From: JBLYYQ01 sp048550035
Lineage (GTDB): Bacteria; Nitrospinota_A; UBA7883; JBLYYQ01
Direction of reading: 5' to 3'
DNA length: 26,768 bases
NCBI GenBank assembly: GCA_048550035.1
Contig: JBLYYQ010000103.1
Location: 1 to 26,768 of the forward strand
A program made the translations under genes and the position numbers. Under the pieces are notes generated by a model. It searched no databases. It saw nothing but the letters and a program-made list of their open reading frames with translations, and was not told the origin of the DNA. Shown piece by piece: positions 14,872-22,716 of this stretch (its first letter is position 1; every line of letters starts with the position of its first letter).

Positions 14872-15434
14872 TATGGTACTATTTTATATGTTGCGATAGA
14901 GATGCTTGCCCCAAGTAGGTCTTTGTTCGAAAATATCTGTTTGACTGTTAGTCTCTTTACTCTAAAGATAGGATTTTTTTCACGCAACAACTTAAGTAGT
15001 GCAACCACTTCAACCAACGAGATGTTATTAATCTTAACTAGCACCAGCTCTTCAGTATATCCGCCTAATTCTGATGTTTGACTAGGAGATAGTGATACAT
15101 TTTTTTTGGGAATTCCTATCTCTGATATCGCAAACTCAATAACAGAAAGAGCAGATCCGATCTTGCTTGAGGCCTGAATTTTTTTATCAAATTGCTGAAG
15201 CTTAGATTGTATATTAATAATATTATCAGCAATCTTTTGCATCTCAACGATCTCAGACTTCTTAACCTCAATCCTATTCTTAAGTAATTCTTGAGCAGTA
15301 GTCATCGGGAAATAGACTAAGTTATAAAACGCAATCAGTAATGTAGTGACTATGACGGTAGTCACTATCACTTTTTCACGGATACTCAGTTTGATGAACC
15401 AAGATCTAACTTTATCTATATAATTATTTACCAT
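14871..15434 (-). CDS. gspM: Type II secretion inner-membrane protein GspM
   Basis: The 187-residue protein has a short cytoplasmic N-terminus, one membrane helix (about 21-41, 'KVIVTTVIVTTLLIAFYNLV'), a coiled-coil stretch (about 45-95) and a small ferredoxin-like periplasmic domain. This is the PilO/GspM architecture. GspM partners GspL in the inner-membrane platform that links GspE to the pseudopilus. Its start overlaps the end of gspL by 7 bases. Sequence conservation in this family is low, so the assignment rests on topology and on the fixed gene order L-M-N. Confidence 0.85.
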   Translation of the reverse strand: MVNNYIDKVRSWFIKLSIREKVIVTTVIVTTLLIAFYNLVYFPMTTAQELLKNRIEVKKSEIVEMQKIADNIINIQSKLQQFDKKIQASSKIGSALSVIEFAISEIGIPKKNVSLSPSQTSELGGYTEELVLVKINNISLVEVVALLKLLREKNPIFRVKRLTVKQIFSNKDLLGASISIATYKIVP

Positions 15435-16885
15435 GTCACTTCAATCTCGAATTTGAATAGTACGTTATTGCTTCCAGGTCTATTTTTAGCGTCGCTTAGT
15501 TTTACATTTTGTGCCCAGCTTATACTCTCTAAACTTTTCTTGATACGCTCTAGATCTTCAAATGAGCCTGTATAACCTGTAATGAATATTTGCTCAGCTT
15601 CATATACTAGTTGGCTTATTTCAACTACAATATCAGCTGGAAGCGACTTTGATATATCTACTAAGCGAGGGAGTAGAGGATCTAAACTATCACTACTTTG
15701 CCCTAATGCTTTAGCTGTCTTGCGTAACTCTTCTAACTTAGCACTAAGTTGGACTTTAGCATCTACTATTTCTACGCTTGAATCTACTGCCCTATAAAAC
15801 TGGATCTGCTCTAAATCCTTCAAATGTGCATATTCAGCTTTTGATTGTGCAGACTCTAAGGAAAATGAGATAAATGCTAATATACCGACTGCCACTAATA
15901 ATATTGCCACTAGTGCAAGCTGTGTATATATTCCTGTTAGCGATATCTTCTTTTTATATATCCCTTTTCGAAAGTTTAGAGTTGAGAGCTCCTTGCTTGT
16001 TGATAGCATTGCTGCATTATAGCAACTTGCAAAACTACTAAAGCTTGAGAGAGCATTGAATGTACGACGGTCGTCATGAATTTTGACTTCCCCAGAAGAA
16101 GCGGAGGCTCTTTCTACTTTAAACACCCCATCTGATTCTAATTTTTCAAGTAACAGCGGTGACTCTGATAGTTCGCCTGACAAGATGATATTAGTTAGTT
16201 CAAAATTGGGCTTTCGTCTTTTTAGTGCAAGTTTTGTCAGTGCAATATCAGATTTAATATTAAAAATAATTTCGTCAATCTTGTTACTGCTATCAAAGAG
16301 ATCTTGATAGCTATATGAAAGGATAGCACCATTATAACATAATGCGATCGCTAAACTTTCTCCTGTTGCCTCAATGCTAACAATCGGACTAGTCAGATTC
16401 GATATGTCAGTTATAAGTGTTGCAGGATGAGGTACTATTGAATCAGGGTCTAGACCTACCGACTTAAGATTCTCTAACTCTTGTTCAAAATCTTCTTTCA
16501 AAGTTATATATAAACTAACACTCACTACATTATCTGCAGGATATAGATTCTCAACTATGGAGTAGTCTAATATGATTTGGTCTGTTTCAAAGGGAGTAAT
16601 AAGCTCAATCTCGCCAGGTAGTGTATCCTTTACGATCTTGACATTTGCAACAGGTAGATCAATCAGTCGAAATGAAAGCTTCGATTTGTCGTAAATTACT
16701 ACTAGCCGATCGTCTTCGTTATTATAATCAAGATCACTCAATAACTTAGCAGTCTCTTGGTAGCGATCAGTAGATTCAAATATATGACGCCTTACTTCCA
16801 GAGCTCTTATAGTCCGCAAGTGTTTCTCAAATATCGCGACTTTTACCGATTCATTGAGGATCTCTACTCCATATATAAATGACAT
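15428..16885 (-). CDS. gspL: Type II secretion protein GspL (actin-like cytoplasmic domain plus PilN-like periplasmic part)
   Basis: The 485-residue protein has an ASKHA/PilM-like cytoplasmic domain (about 1-300; 'IYGVEILNESVKVAIFE' at the start, 'IVSIEATGESLAIALC' near 168-183, 'ILSGELSESPLL' near 234-245). One membrane helix follows (about 317-341), then a coiled coil and a ferredoxin-like periplasmic domain ('DIVVEISQLVYEAEQIFITGYTG'). GspL binds the ATPase GspE in the cytoplasm and GspM in the membrane, so it passes the force of ATP hydrolysis to pseudopilus assembly. The length is somewhat above the usual 380-450 residues. It lies 15 bases after gspK. Confidence 0.9.
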   Translation of the reverse strand: MSFIYGVEILNESVKVAIFEKHLRTIRALEVRRHIFESTDRYQETAKLLSDLDYNNEDDRLVVIYDKSKLSFRLIDLPVANVKIVKDTLPGEIELITPFETDQIILDYSIVENLYPADNVVSVSLYITLKEDFEQELENLKSVGLDPDSIVPHPATLITDISNLTSPIVSIEATGESLAIALCYNGAILSYSYQDLFDSSNKIDEIIFNIKSDIALTKLALKRRKPNFELTNIILSGELSESPLLLEKLESDGVFKVERASASSGEVKIHDDRRTFNALSSFSSFASCYNAAMLSTSKELSTLNFRKGIYKKKISLTGIYTQLALVAILLVAVGILAFISFSLESAQSKAEYAHLKDLEQIQFYRAVDSSVEIVDAKVQLSAKLEELRKTAKALGQSSDSLDPLLPRLVDISKSLPADIVVEISQLVYEAEQIFITGYTGSFEDLERIKKSLESISWAQNVKLSDAKNRPGSNNVLFKFEIEVTW

Positions 16886-16900
16886 TCGTATCTGCTCTAG

Positions 16901-17845
16901 TTATAAAGTTTTATAATATTTAATATAAACATTACTCTCTTTTTTCATAACGGCGGTTATAATTTTTTTTGTCTCATTCTCTTGAGCAATAGCTGTAACT
17001 AAAAACCAAGAGCCATTTACATCAATTAAATTTGATATTTCAGGATAGATACTACTTATTCCTACAATTTTGTTTAAGTCAGATTTATTTTTATATGCTT
17101 CGGTCGTCACATTTGATATTATTTCAGTAGCCATAGATTCAGTTAGATTATCGTTTAATGCCATTAATACCTCTTTTGAGCTACTATTAATATTGACCTT
17201 CCCGTTTGAGTATATTGTTATATATGGCGCAAGTTTCATTATCACTTCTCGTTTGAATCCTTTTATCATCCCGATCTCAGCAATTGAATCTAGCTTCATA
17301 TTTTTTGCTTTATATGGTGGATCAAGTGATTCATAATAATCAGATTCTGCACCATCTTCAAATGGCTCATCATTATTATCTATCCAGTCGACTGCCGCAT
17401 CAGCTAAATTTTCATCTAGATCAAGATTGCTCAACAATCGTTTGAAAAGAGCTATATTTTGACTATTTGGCAAACCCGATCCTGATACTAGTGAATTGAT
17501 GCTAATCTTACCTGTCTCATCAACTATCTGTACTAAAACTTGATCATCTTCAACTGAGATTGGTATTCCTATTTTTGCGATCTCTAATAGTTGATACTTT
17601 GTAGTCTGATCATCAAAGGTCTGGTCTTGCAATATCCGTTTGGCTGCCACGATGCCAGCACGGGCTTTGTAGAGTGCTACTGTTTTATTCTTGAAGCTTG
17701 CGACAAGTGATGACTGTAACCATGCATTGTGGAGCTGCTCAACTACTATAATTGTTAAGAGCGCAGTTATTGTGATTGTTATAAGTAGTGCACTCCCAGA
17801 TTTCTTTGAGATAGCTTGAGGCGTATGCAAATAATTCCTAATCAT
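16901..17845 (-). CDS. gspK: Type II secretion minor pseudopilin GspK
   Basis: The prepilin-type signal is 'SKKSG|SALLITITITALLTIIVV', cut after G17. The mature protein lacks the Glu at position 5 found in other pseudopilins, as is normal for GspK, the tip subunit. The 'LVSGSGLP...AAVDWIDNNDEPFEDGAESDYYE' region is the GspK helical domain and has the usual acidic D-x-N-x-D calcium-like stretch. Length (314) is typical. It shares one base with the end of gspJ. With GspI and GspJ it forms the tip complex that starts pseudopilus assembly. The N-terminal leader is long (17 residues) for a pseudopilin but usual for GspK. Confidence 0.93.
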   Translation of the reverse strand: MIRNYLHTPQAISKKSGSALLITITITALLTIIVVEQLHNAWLQSSLVASFKNKTVALYKARAGIVAAKRILQDQTFDDQTTKYQLLEIAKIGIPISVEDDQVLVQIVDETGKISINSLVSGSGLPNSQNIALFKRLLSNLDLDENLADAAVDWIDNNDEPFEDGAESDYYESLDPPYKAKNMKLDSIAEIGMIKGFKREVIMKLAPYITIYSNGKVNINSSSKEVLMALNDNLTESMATEIISNVTTEAYKNKSDLNKIVGISSIYPEISNLIDVNGSWFLVTAIAQENETKKIITAVMKKESNVYIKYYKTL

Positions 17846-18489
17846 TATATGGCACCTGATCCAACTAGAACAAATGTAGAATATTTCTGTACTCGACCAT
17901 CAATATCTACTAGTTCAAATAGCAACTCAACCCCTTTAGGAAGAGTTAAGCTTGATTTAGAATCAAATTGATCGTACAACTTCTTGCCTTGATCAAGATA
18001 TTTAATTTCAAAAGATTTTATCCGATCTGTTACTTCCCATCTAGAGCTTTGATCATCATCAAGGATGGTTATGTATATATTTTCTGAGCGGTAAAGGCGC
18101 ATCAAATATTCTGTACTATCCTCAATAGGTTCAACCGACCATTGCACAATAGCTTGGTCTGTCATTAAATTTGAAAATGTATCAGATCGACTAAAGCTTG
18201 AGAATGTTATTTTATCGCCACTAATCTCTTCATTACTATCTCGTATTATAATATTCTCACCAACAAAGAGTCCATTTGGATTATTTGGTAGCAATGTTGC
18301 AGAGTGAATATCAGTTGCAAATCTTGTAATAATAAATCGTGCGGTATTGTTATTATCAGTCCTAAGGTTAACATGCTCAGCTGCATTTAAAATTCCACTA
18401 AATGAACCTAACGACAAAATACCAATTACAGCTAGAATCGCAACTGCAACCAGCACTTCAATTAGAGTAAAGCCTCTATCTTGTTCCAT
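17845..18489 (-). CDS. gspJ: Type II secretion minor pseudopilin GspJ
   Basis: A short leader ending 'EQDRG' is followed by 'FTLIEVLVAVAILAVIG', a textbook class III signal with Glu at position 5 of the mature chain. The 214-residue length and the C-terminal beta-rich domain ('RFATDIHSATLLPNN', 'LMRLYRSENIYI', 'GVELLFELVDIDG') fit GspJ. Position between gspI and gspK, with a one-base stop/start overlap on each side, supports the assignment. It joins GspI and GspK in the pseudopilus tip. Confidence 0.93.
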   Translation of the reverse strand: MEQDRGFTLIEVLVAVAILAVIGILSLGSFSGILNAAEHVNLRTDNNNTARFIITRFATDIHSATLLPNNPNGLFVGENIIIRDSNEEISGDKITFSSFSRSDTFSNLMTDQAIVQWSVEPIEDSTEYLMRLYRSENIYITILDDDQSSRWEVTDRIKSFEIKYLDQGKKLYDQFDSKSSLTLPKGVELLFELVDIDGRVQKYSTFVLVGSGAI

Positions 18490-18857
18490 TAAGATGCCTC
18501 TCTAAATGATTTTATTTCAACAATGGGGGTCATCTCTTCATCATCGCTTAAGAAGAGGTCAACTACTATTTCAATAACCTCATCATACTCTGTTTTTTTT
18601 GCTCTATAGCGTATCTTATATTGAGGATAGTCGTCGAGTTCCTTTATCACAGGCTCACTATCGATCAGGATAGTTTCTAATTCTAGTCGTTCAATCTGAT
18701 CTCTTGCTATAATGGTTGCTTGAGTTGTGGTATGTGATCTGGCAATAAGAACCAAAGCACGATTGCTAGATGAGATCAATGTTACAAACACAATCGATAA
18801 TATCCCTAAGGCTACTGCAATCTCAAGCAGTGAAAAACCACGATTAACTTTTAACAT
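18489..18857 (-). CDS. gspI: Type II secretion minor pseudopilin GspI
   Basis: The leader 'MLKVNRG' is followed by 'FSLLEIAVALGILSIVFV', with the conserved Phe+1 and Glu+5. At 122 residues it has the expected size for GspI. The mature part includes 'TTQATIIARDQIERLE', which resembles the family's A..lA.....E segment after the helix. The gene starts inside the last 14 bases of gspH and ends on the first base of gspJ, so translation is coupled. Confidence 0.92.
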   Translation of the reverse strand: MLKVNRGFSLLEIAVALGILSIVFVTLISSSNRALVLIARSHTTTQATIIARDQIERLELETILIDSEPVIKELDDYPQYKIRYRAKKTEYDEVIEIVVDLFLSDDEEMTPIVEIKSFREAS

Positions 18858-19350
18858 AGAAGAATCCTTCTACAAGTTTAGCTTTGCCTGTTAACGGGTT
18901 TAGCAATATCGACATCTTCCGTTCTGACAAGTCTATTAACCTAATTATTGCAAAATCTGCTAACCCGTCTGGTCTAAAATAAATGTATGCATACGAACCT
19001 CTTATTTCGCCTTGACTCTGTGTATAAGCACTGTCAACATTTATTGTGTCTGGAAACTTTGAGTCTTTGACAAGTGGAAATTCGGCTTGCTCAAACACTC
19101 CTGCATTATTAAGTTGCGATATCGCATAGCTATTATCATCTCGATTAATAGAGAGCCTTAAAGTCTTATTCTGTGAGTGCGCTATATCATAAAGATATCT
19201 TATCGTACTGCTGATCTTGCGTGATGAACTATTTAATCTTGCAGATGTTACATCAGGCAGTCTTGGCAATAAAAGCCCAGCTGCAATTGCAATTATCGCA
19301 ATTACAGCTACTAACTCTATCAGAGTAAAGCCTCTAATTCTATCTGACAT
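18844..19350 (-). CDS. gspH: Type II secretion minor pseudopilin GspH
   Basis: The leader 'MSDRIRG' is followed by 'FTLIELVAVIAIIAIAAGLLLP', a class III prepilin signal. The mature chain continues with 'SSRKISSTIRYLYDIAHSQNKTLRLSINRDDNSY', the GspH/FimT pattern, and ends with a beta strand region containing 'YIYFRPDGLADFAII'. Length 168 is typical. Only 6 bases separate it from gspG and no Shine-Dalgarno is visible before its ATG, so it probably relies on translational coupling, which would keep it low relative to the major pseudopilin. Confidence 0.92.
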   Translation of the reverse strand: MSDRIRGFTLIELVAVIAIIAIAAGLLLPRLPDVTSARLNSSSRKISSTIRYLYDIAHSQNKTLRLSINRDDNSYAISQLNNAGVFEQAEFPLVKDSKFPDTINVDSAYTQSQGEIRGSYAYIYFRPDGLADFAIIRLIDLSERKMSILLNPLTGKAKLVEGFFYVKS

Positions 19351-19356
19351 AAATAA

Positions 19357-19800
19357 TTATTCTAGTTCCCAATTATTGATATCTTTAGCTTCATCGGTAC
19401 CACCCTTCTCACCATCAGCACCATAGCTTGATATATCGTATTTACCATGTAATCCTGGTGATAGATATTTGTATTCGTTCCCCCACGGATCTTTTGGAAG
19501 ACGAGTTTTGTCCATATACCCTTCTTCATTCCAGTTCTTAGGAATATTTCCGAGGGTCGGTTTTTCAATCAATGCTTTTAGTCCTTGCTCGGTAGTTGGA
19601 TAGAGACCATTATCAATTTTGTATAGTGATAACGCAGTTTCGATTGATTTAATATCAATACCTGCTTTAACAATACGAGCTTCTTTTGGTTTATCTAATA
19701 TCTTAGGTGCTATATAGGTTGCAAGCAGACCTATAATAACAATAACTACTACAAGCTCAATCAGTGAAAATCCTGATCGCTTGATTTTTCTTACATCCAT
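19357..19800 (-). CDS. gspG: Type II secretion major pseudopilin GspG
   Basis: The leader 'MDVRKIKRSG' is cut before 'FSLIELVVVIVIIGLLATYIAP'. The rest is highly typical of GspG: 'IKSIETALSLYKIDNGLYPTTEQGLKAL', 'PKDPWGNEYKYLSPG' and the C-terminal calcium-binding loop 'SYGADGEKGG'. The 147 residues match the family. GspG polymerises into the pseudopilus that pushes substrates through the GspD channel. A full AGGAGG ribosome-binding site precedes it, in keeping with the high amount needed. Confidence 0.97.
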   Translation of the reverse strand: MDVRKIKRSGFSLIELVVVIVIIGLLATYIAPKILDKPKEARIVKAGIDIKSIETALSLYKIDNGLYPTTEQGLKALIEKPTLGNIPKNWNEEGYMDKTRLPKDPWGNEYKYLSPGLHGKYDISSYGADGEKGGTDEAKDINNWELE

Positions 19801-19804
19801 AATA

Positions 19805-19810
19805 CCTCCT
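19805..19810 (-). promoter_or_regulatory. Consensus Shine-Dalgarno of gspG
   Basis: AGGAGG on the minus strand lies 4 bases before the gspG ATG. Most other gsp genes here have weak or no visible ribosome-binding sites, so this is a plausible means of raising major pseudopilin output within one mRNA. Confidence 0.8.
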
Positions 19811-19814
19811 CTGT

Positions 19815-21032
19815 TTATTTTAGAACCTGTGATAATTCAAAAATTGGTAATAATATTGCAATTACAATGAATCCGATTGCAATTGCAATCAGTATAATCG
19901 TTATTGGCTCTAATGCTGCAATTAATCCTTTTACTGATGCATCCACTTCAAAGTCATAAGCATCAGCAATTTTTTCTAACATATCAGGCAGTTGACCAGT
20001 CCGTTCACCGGCTGCTATCATTTGTGTCACCATAGGTGGAAAGAGTTCTGATTTTTTTAGCGGGTCTGCGATATTGTTTCCTTCTGTTATACTTATTATT
20101 GCATCTTCAATTACCTCTCTTAATAATACATTTTTCATTATCTTAGAGGCTACTTTAAGCGTTTCTAATAGCGGAACACCTCCTATTAGTAGAGTCGACA
20201 TTGTTCGTGCAAGTTGTCCGAGTGCAGCACTATGTACTAGGCGACCAAATAGGGGGGTTTTTAATATTAGACCATCAGTTACTTTTCGACCTTTCTCACT
20301 GCTTCGATACCGAATTAAAAAAAATATTGAACCAGCTAACATGATAATTAATAGTGGCCACCACTGGTTTAATAGATCTGATACTTTGAGGAGAATAATT
20401 GTAGGAACAGGGAGTCCAGCTTTCATATCCTCAAACATCATTTCAACTTTAGGGGTTACATAGGTTAATAAAAATAGTAGTACTATAGAACCTGCTCCTA
20501 AAATAAATGATGGGTATACCATAGCAGTTAGAACTTTTGTCTTCTGCTCTAGCTTATATTCATGATGAGTAGCAAGTCGGTCTAAGGTGTCACTTAATGA
20601 GCCTGATACTTCACCTGCTTTTATCAAGTTTATATATAATGGATCGAAATATTTTGGATGCTCTGCTAGTGCATCTGCAAGCGATGATCCCTCTAGTGTC
20701 TTCTCTCTGACTGCTGATATGATCTCTTTTAACTTAAGATTTGATGTCTGTTCTAGTAATATATCAAGCGATTCTATTATCGGAAGTTTGCCCCGTTGCA
20801 AAGTTGCTAACTGACGAGTAAATGCTGTGATATGTTTGGCTCCGATATTGTTTTTGAATGCTTGCAATGGATCTGATGTAAAGCGACTCTTGGAGCTACT
20901 CCTACTTATCTTGCTAACTAGGAGCCCAGTTTTCCTTAGCTTGATTCTAGCTAGCTTTTCGCTCTCAGCATCAACCACTCCATTGGCAAGTGTACCTTTA
21001 GAATCGTATGCCAAATACTCATAGATCGGCAT
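19815..21032 (-). CDS. gspF: Type II secretion inner-membrane platform protein GspF
   Basis: The 405-residue protein contains two repeated cytoplasmic GspF domains: 'FTRQLATLQRGKLPIIESLDIL' with 'IKAGEVSGSL' (137-146), and 'LARTMSTLLIGGVPLLETLKVA' with 'IAAGERTGQLPDML' (339-352). Three membrane helices lie at about 172-192, 225-241 and 374-396. The N-terminus 'PIYEYLAYDSKGTLANGVVDAES' is family-typical. GspF is the polytopic core of the assembly platform and is thought to be turned by GspE to add pseudopilins. It starts after a GAGG ribosome-binding site, 22 bases downstream of gspE. Confidence 0.97.
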   Translation of the reverse strand: MPIYEYLAYDSKGTLANGVVDAESEKLARIKLRKTGLLVSKISRSSSKSRFTSDPLQAFKNNIGAKHITAFTRQLATLQRGKLPIIESLDILLEQTSNLKLKEIISAVREKTLEGSSLADALAEHPKYFDPLYINLIKAGEVSGSLSDTLDRLATHHEYKLEQKTKVLTAMVYPSFILGAGSIVLLFLLTYVTPKVEMMFEDMKAGLPVPTIILLKVSDLLNQWWPLLIIMLAGSIFFLIRYRSSEKGRKVTDGLILKTPLFGRLVHSAALGQLARTMSTLLIGGVPLLETLKVASKIMKNVLLREVIEDAIISITEGNNIADPLKKSELFPPMVTQMIAAGERTGQLPDMLEKIADAYDFEVDASVKGLIAALEPITIILIAIAIGFIVIAILLPIFELSQVLK

Positions 21033-21054
21033 GCTTCATACCTCAACTCTCATA

Positions 21055-22716
21055 TTATATATCGGCTGTGACACGAACAACTTCTTCCATGGAGGTTATA
21101 CCGTTACAGACTGCAGCGGCTCCTTGCACTCGCATTGGCATTAAGCCTCGCCCTAGCGCACTTTTACGCATTGAGACTGAGTCTGTGTTTCGTACGATTT
21201 GGGACCTTGCTTCTTCATCAATTAAAAAAAGCTCATACAGACCGGTTCGACCTTTGTAGCCTGAGTTAGAACATTTAAGGCAACCATTCGGCGAATATGC
21301 TTTCTTATTTTTGATTAACCCATCTAACTTGTAGATAGCAATCTCTTCTTCTTCTAATCCTAGTTTCAAAAGATCAGTATAACTTGCCACTCGCTCTATT
21401 TTACATTCATTGCATAATGTTCTAACTAATCGTTGTGCTAATGTACCAATCAATGAGCTTGCTATTAAAAATGGTTCAATACCCATGTCAATCAATCTAG
21501 CTACTGCACCTGTTGCATCATTGGTATGGATGGTTGAAAAAACAAGGTGACCTGTCAGTGATGCTTGTGCTGCAATTTGAGCCGTCTCTTGATCTCGAAT
21601 CTCTCCGATCATTATTACATCTGGATCTTGCCTTAAAATGGACCTTAGTCCTGATGCAAATGTTAACCCTATCTTTGAGTTTACCTGTATCTGACCAATA
21701 CCTCGTAGTTGATATTCCACAGGATCTTCTATTGTAATAACATTTAATTCTGGTCGGTTGATATGTGAAAGCGCTGCGTAGAGAGTTGTCGTCTTGCCTG
21801 AGCCAGTTGGACCTGCAACTAATACTATCCCGTATGACGAACGGATAAGTTTGCTAAATCTTTCTTTTATATCACCACCCATCCCAATACTGTTAAATCC
21901 AATAAACATTGATGATTTATCTAATATTCGCATAACAATTCGCTCCCCATACGAAGTAGGGATGCTCGATACACGAATATCTACATCTTTACCTGCTACC
22001 ACTATCTTAACTCGTCCATCTTGTGGCAGGCGTTTTTCGGCAATGTCTAGCCCAGCCATTATTTTTACCCTCGATAGGATCAGCGGCATAAGTTTAAGAG
22101 GCGGTTTTACAACATTGCGTAGCACTCCATCTATCCGCAACCTAACTACAAGTTCTCGCTCATATGGTTCAATATGTATGTCGGACGCTTTATCTTTTAC
22201 AGCTTCAACTAAGATTGAGTTTACTAATCTAATTACTGGTGCTTGAACACTTGAACCAAGTAGATCTTCTGGCAACTCGCTTACAAGTTGACTCAAATTC
22301 CCATCTTTAACATTGAGATCATCTACTATTTCGCTTGCTTTATGGGCGTATAGATCATACGCTTGATTGATAGCTTTTACCAAGACCGCACGTGGTGTCA
22401 TCAACAGTTTGAGCGGAAGTTTATAGATGAGCTTTAGGTCATTTGCTACTGATTGAATCAAGGAAGGATCTGAGGTTACTATCACGACTTTACCTTCCTC
22501 TTTGTAGATTGGGAGGGCTAAGTTGCTCATAGCAAATTGATACGGGGTGAGCTTAATTAGATCTTGGTCTATTTCATTTACATCAATTGAGTCTAGCAGT
22601 GGGATCATTAACTGGGCTGCAAGTGATTCTAAATTTTCGCTATTTTCACTTTCATCATTTGCCGCACCTTCATCATCTGGAGAGGGTGAATCAGGTGATA
22701 ATGGATCATTGCTCAT
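21055..22716 (-). CDS. gspE: Type II secretion ATPase GspE
   Basis: GspE powers pseudopilus assembly from the cytoplasmic face, bound to GspL. Over 553 residues it shows an acidic Ser/Asp/Glu-rich start (1-30), an N1E/MshEN-like region (about 33-120), and the ATPase core. The core has Walker A 'GPTGSGKTT' (302-310), an Asp box near 'TIEDPVEYQL', Walker B 'VIMIGEIRD' (367-375), and the His box 'GHLVFSTIHTND'. A four-cysteine zinc site is intact at C435, C438, C479 and C482. The gene starts in an ATGA overlap with the gspD stop (22713-22716). Every catalytic element is present. The acidic N-terminal tail is an addition to the usual form. Confidence 0.97.
   Translation of the reverse strand: MSNDPLSPDSPSPDDEGAANDESENSENLESLAAQLMIPLLDSIDVNEIDQDLIKLTPYQFAMSNLALPIYKEEGKVVIVTSDPSLIQSVANDLKLIYKLPLKLLMTPRAVLVKAINQAYDLYAHKASEIVDDLNVKDGNLSQLVSELPEDLLGSSVQAPVIRLVNSILVEAVKDKASDIHIEPYERELVVRLRIDGVLRNVVKPPLKLMPLILSRVKIMAGLDIAEKRLPQDGRVKIVVAGKDVDIRVSSIPTSYGERIVMRILDKSSMFIGFNSIGMGGDIKERFSKLIRSSYGIVLVAGPTGSGKTTTLYAALSHINRPELNVITIEDPVEYQLRGIGQIQVNSKIGLTFASGLRSILRQDPDVIMIGEIRDQETAQIAAQASLTGHLVFSTIHTNDATGAVARLIDMGIEPFLIASSLIGTLAQRLVRTLCNECKIERVASYTDLLKLGLEEEEIAIYKLDGLIKNKKAYSPNGCLKCSNSGYKGRTGLYELFLIDEEARSQIVRNTDSVSMRKSALGRGLMPMRVQGAAAVCNGITSMEEVVRVTADI

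Noticed and set aside
16901..17845. Missing Glu at position 5 of GspK taken as a defect
   Set aside because: Loss of this Glu is the normal state for GspK, the tip pseudopilin.
21794..22246. 150-codon open frame opposite gspE, and similar frames opposite other gsp genes
   Set aside because: These are shadows of well-supported genes; their translations are Ser/Ile-rich without domains, as expected for the antisense of AT-rich coding DNA.
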